Positions 5,003 through 6,083 of a stretch of 6,083 bases of DNA are shown piece after piece. The notes under the pieces were generated by a model. That model ran no database searches and was not told where the DNA came from. It was given only the letters and a program-made list of their open reading frames with translations. Each line of letters begins with the position of its first letter. Position 1 is the first letter of the stretch. Both the position numbers and the translations under genes were made by a program. The stretch is taken from assembly GCA_018057635.1 (NCBI GenBank), contig JAGPDJ010000167.1, positions 1 to 6,083 on the forward strand. The letters are read 5' to 3'. This stretch comes from Ferruginibacter sp. (GTDB taxonomy: Bacteria > Bacteroidota > Bacteroidia > Chitinophagales > Chitinophagaceae).

Positions 5003-6083
5003 ATGAATGATAAAAATATGCTGGCAAACAAAAAAATGGCAACTAAAATCATACATGCTGGTGCTGAACCCGACCCAAGCACAGGAGCTATCATGACTCC
5101 CATTTACCAAACCTCTACGTATGTGCAATCTGCACCCGGCGTAAACAAAGGTTATGAATATGCCCGTTCGCAGAACCCAACCCGGTTTGCACTGGAAACA
5201 GCATTGGCTGTGCTGGAAAATGGGAATTATGGACTGGCGTTCAGCAGTGGTGTTGCTGCAACTGACGCAGTAATCAAATTATTATCCCCGGGAGATGAGG
5301 TGATAGCAGCCAATGATATGTATGGTGGAACATACAGGCTGTTCACAAAAATATTTGCAAAATTCGGCATACAATTTATTTATGTTGATACAACCAATGC
5401 TGAAAATATCCAGGCTGCAGTTACTGCAAAAACAAAACTGATCTGGATTGAAACCCCTACCAACCCTTTAATGAACATCACAGACATTAAAGCTGCATCT
5501 GCCATTTCAAAAAAAGCAGGAGCTTTGCTTTGCGTTGACAATACTTTTGCATCGCCCTATTTACAAAACCCGCTGGATCTTGGTGCCGATATCGTAATGC
5601 ATTCTTCCACAAAATACCTCGGTGGCCACAGTGATGTGATACAGGGAGCACTCATTATGAATGATCCGGCACTCCGGGAACAACTTTATTTTATTCAAAA
5701 AAGCTGCGGTGCTGTACCCGGACCAATGGACTGCTTCCTGGTTCTGCGGGGAATTAAAACGTTGCATGTACGCATGAAACAACATTGTGAGAACGGCCAG
5801 AAGATCGCACACTTCCTGCGCAATCATCCGAAAGTTGAAAGGGTTTACTGGTGCGGTTTTGAAGACCACAAAAATTATGACATCGCTAAAAAGCAAATGC
5901 GGGATTTCGGTGGCATGATGAGCTTTACTTTAAAAGATGACAGCATAGAAGCAGCAACAAAAGTATTGTCATCAACTAAGTTATTTTCACTGGCAGAAAG
6001 CCTTGGTGGCGTTGAGTCATTGATCAACCATCCATCCAGCATGACACATGCAAGTATTCCGCGTGAAGAAAGAATAAAGAACG
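5003..6083 (+). CDS. Cystathionine gamma-synthase/gamma-lyase family enzyme (metB-like), 3' end cut by window
   Basis: A cytoplasmic PLP enzyme of the Cys/Met metabolism family. It either joins cysteine to an activated homoserine to make cystathionine, or splits cystathionine to cysteine. The window holds 360 codons and no stop; the family length is about 380-390, so only the end is missing. Key residues are visible: Y-A-R-S-Q-N-P-T-R (53-61), where Y53 and R55 bind PLP phosphate from the partner subunit; F-S-S-G (80-83); Y107 in M-Y-G-G-T-Y, stacking on PLP; D179 in V-D-N-T-F; and the Schiff-base lysine K204 in S-S-T-K-Y-L-G-G-H-S (201-210). E332 in L-A-E-S-L-G-G-V-E-S-L points to synthase/lyase, since methionine gamma-lyases lack this Glu. 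Synthase and lyase cannot be separated here; G-A-V-P-G-P and the T-L-H-V-R-M segment resemble gamma-lyases as much as MetB. In-frame ATGs at 5018 and 5036 are alternative starts; 5036 fits the family N-terminus (MATKIIHAG) best. It lies 52 bases after asnB. Confidence 0.9.
   Translation, partial: MNDKNMLANKKMATKIIHAGAEPDPSTGAIMTPIYQTSTYVQSAPGVNKGYEYARSQNPTRFALETALAVLENGNYGLAFSSGVAATDAVIKLLSPGDEVIAANDMYGGTYRLFTKIFAKFGIQFIYVDTTNAENIQAAVTAKTKLIWIETPTNPLMNITDIKAASAISKKAGALLCVDNTFASPYLQNPLDLGADIVMHSSTKYLGGHSDVIQGALIMNDPALREQLYFIQKSCGAVPGPMDCFLVLRGIKTLHVRMKQHCENGQKIAHFLRNHPKVERVYWCGFEDHKNYDIAKKQMRDFGGMMSFTLKDDSIEAATKVLSSTKLFSLAESLGGVESLINHPSSMTHASIPREERIKN

Noticed and set aside
5561..5896. Minus-strand open frame of 111 codons inside the PLP enzyme
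   Set aside because: The plus-strand frame here holds the Schiff-base lysine motif and is clearly coding; the antisense product is unrecognisable.

Overview
The window looks like chromosomal DNA of a Bacteroidota species, plausibly a Chitinophagales/Chitinophagaceae-type genome. The reasons are AT-rich DNA with A/T-biased intergenic stretches, almost no Shine-Dalgarno sequences, exact matches to the Bacteroidota -7 promoter element (TAnnTTTG) in front of two genes, and a gene content typical of that phylum: a PepSY-like secreted protein, DUF2911 proteins, and a Bacteroidota-style cystathionine gamma-synthase/lyase. The lineage is an inference from style and homology by eye, not from a marker gene.

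Layout. Positions 1-451 hold no convincing gene. There may be the last codons of a gene entering from the left, a weak terminator-like hairpin at 196-222, and an interrupted inverted repeat at 361-405. One gene lies on the minus strand (452-901), a small secreted PepSY-like protein. Its promoter candidate, a leader hairpin and a cluster of ATTG/CAAT inverted repeats sit in the 902-1193 gap. From 1194 to the right edge everything is on the plus strand and closely spaced: an acyl carrier protein phosphodiesterase (acpH, 1194-1793), two tandem DUF2911 paralogues (1821-2384 secreted, 2381-3049 lipoprotein, joined by a 4-base ATGA overlap), a long-form glutamine-hydrolysing asparagine synthetase (asnB, 3088-4950), and a cystathionine gamma-synthase/gamma-lyase family PLP enzyme (5003 onward, cut by the window edge about 20 residues before its expected end).

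How they work together. The gaps of 27, -4, 38 and 52 bases would allow one transcript, but the functions are mixed: acyl-carrier-protein turnover, two exported proteins of unknown function, and two amino-acid enzymes (asparagine synthesis; sulfur amino acid transsulfuration). An exact -7 element in front of the DUF2911 pair suggests at least one internal promoter. I see no mobile element, CRISPR array, tRNA/rRNA or defence system, and no clear novel system. The points most worth a second look are the diverged DUF2911 tandem pair and the asparagine synthetase whose usual SGEGSDE-type motif reads DGQGADE.
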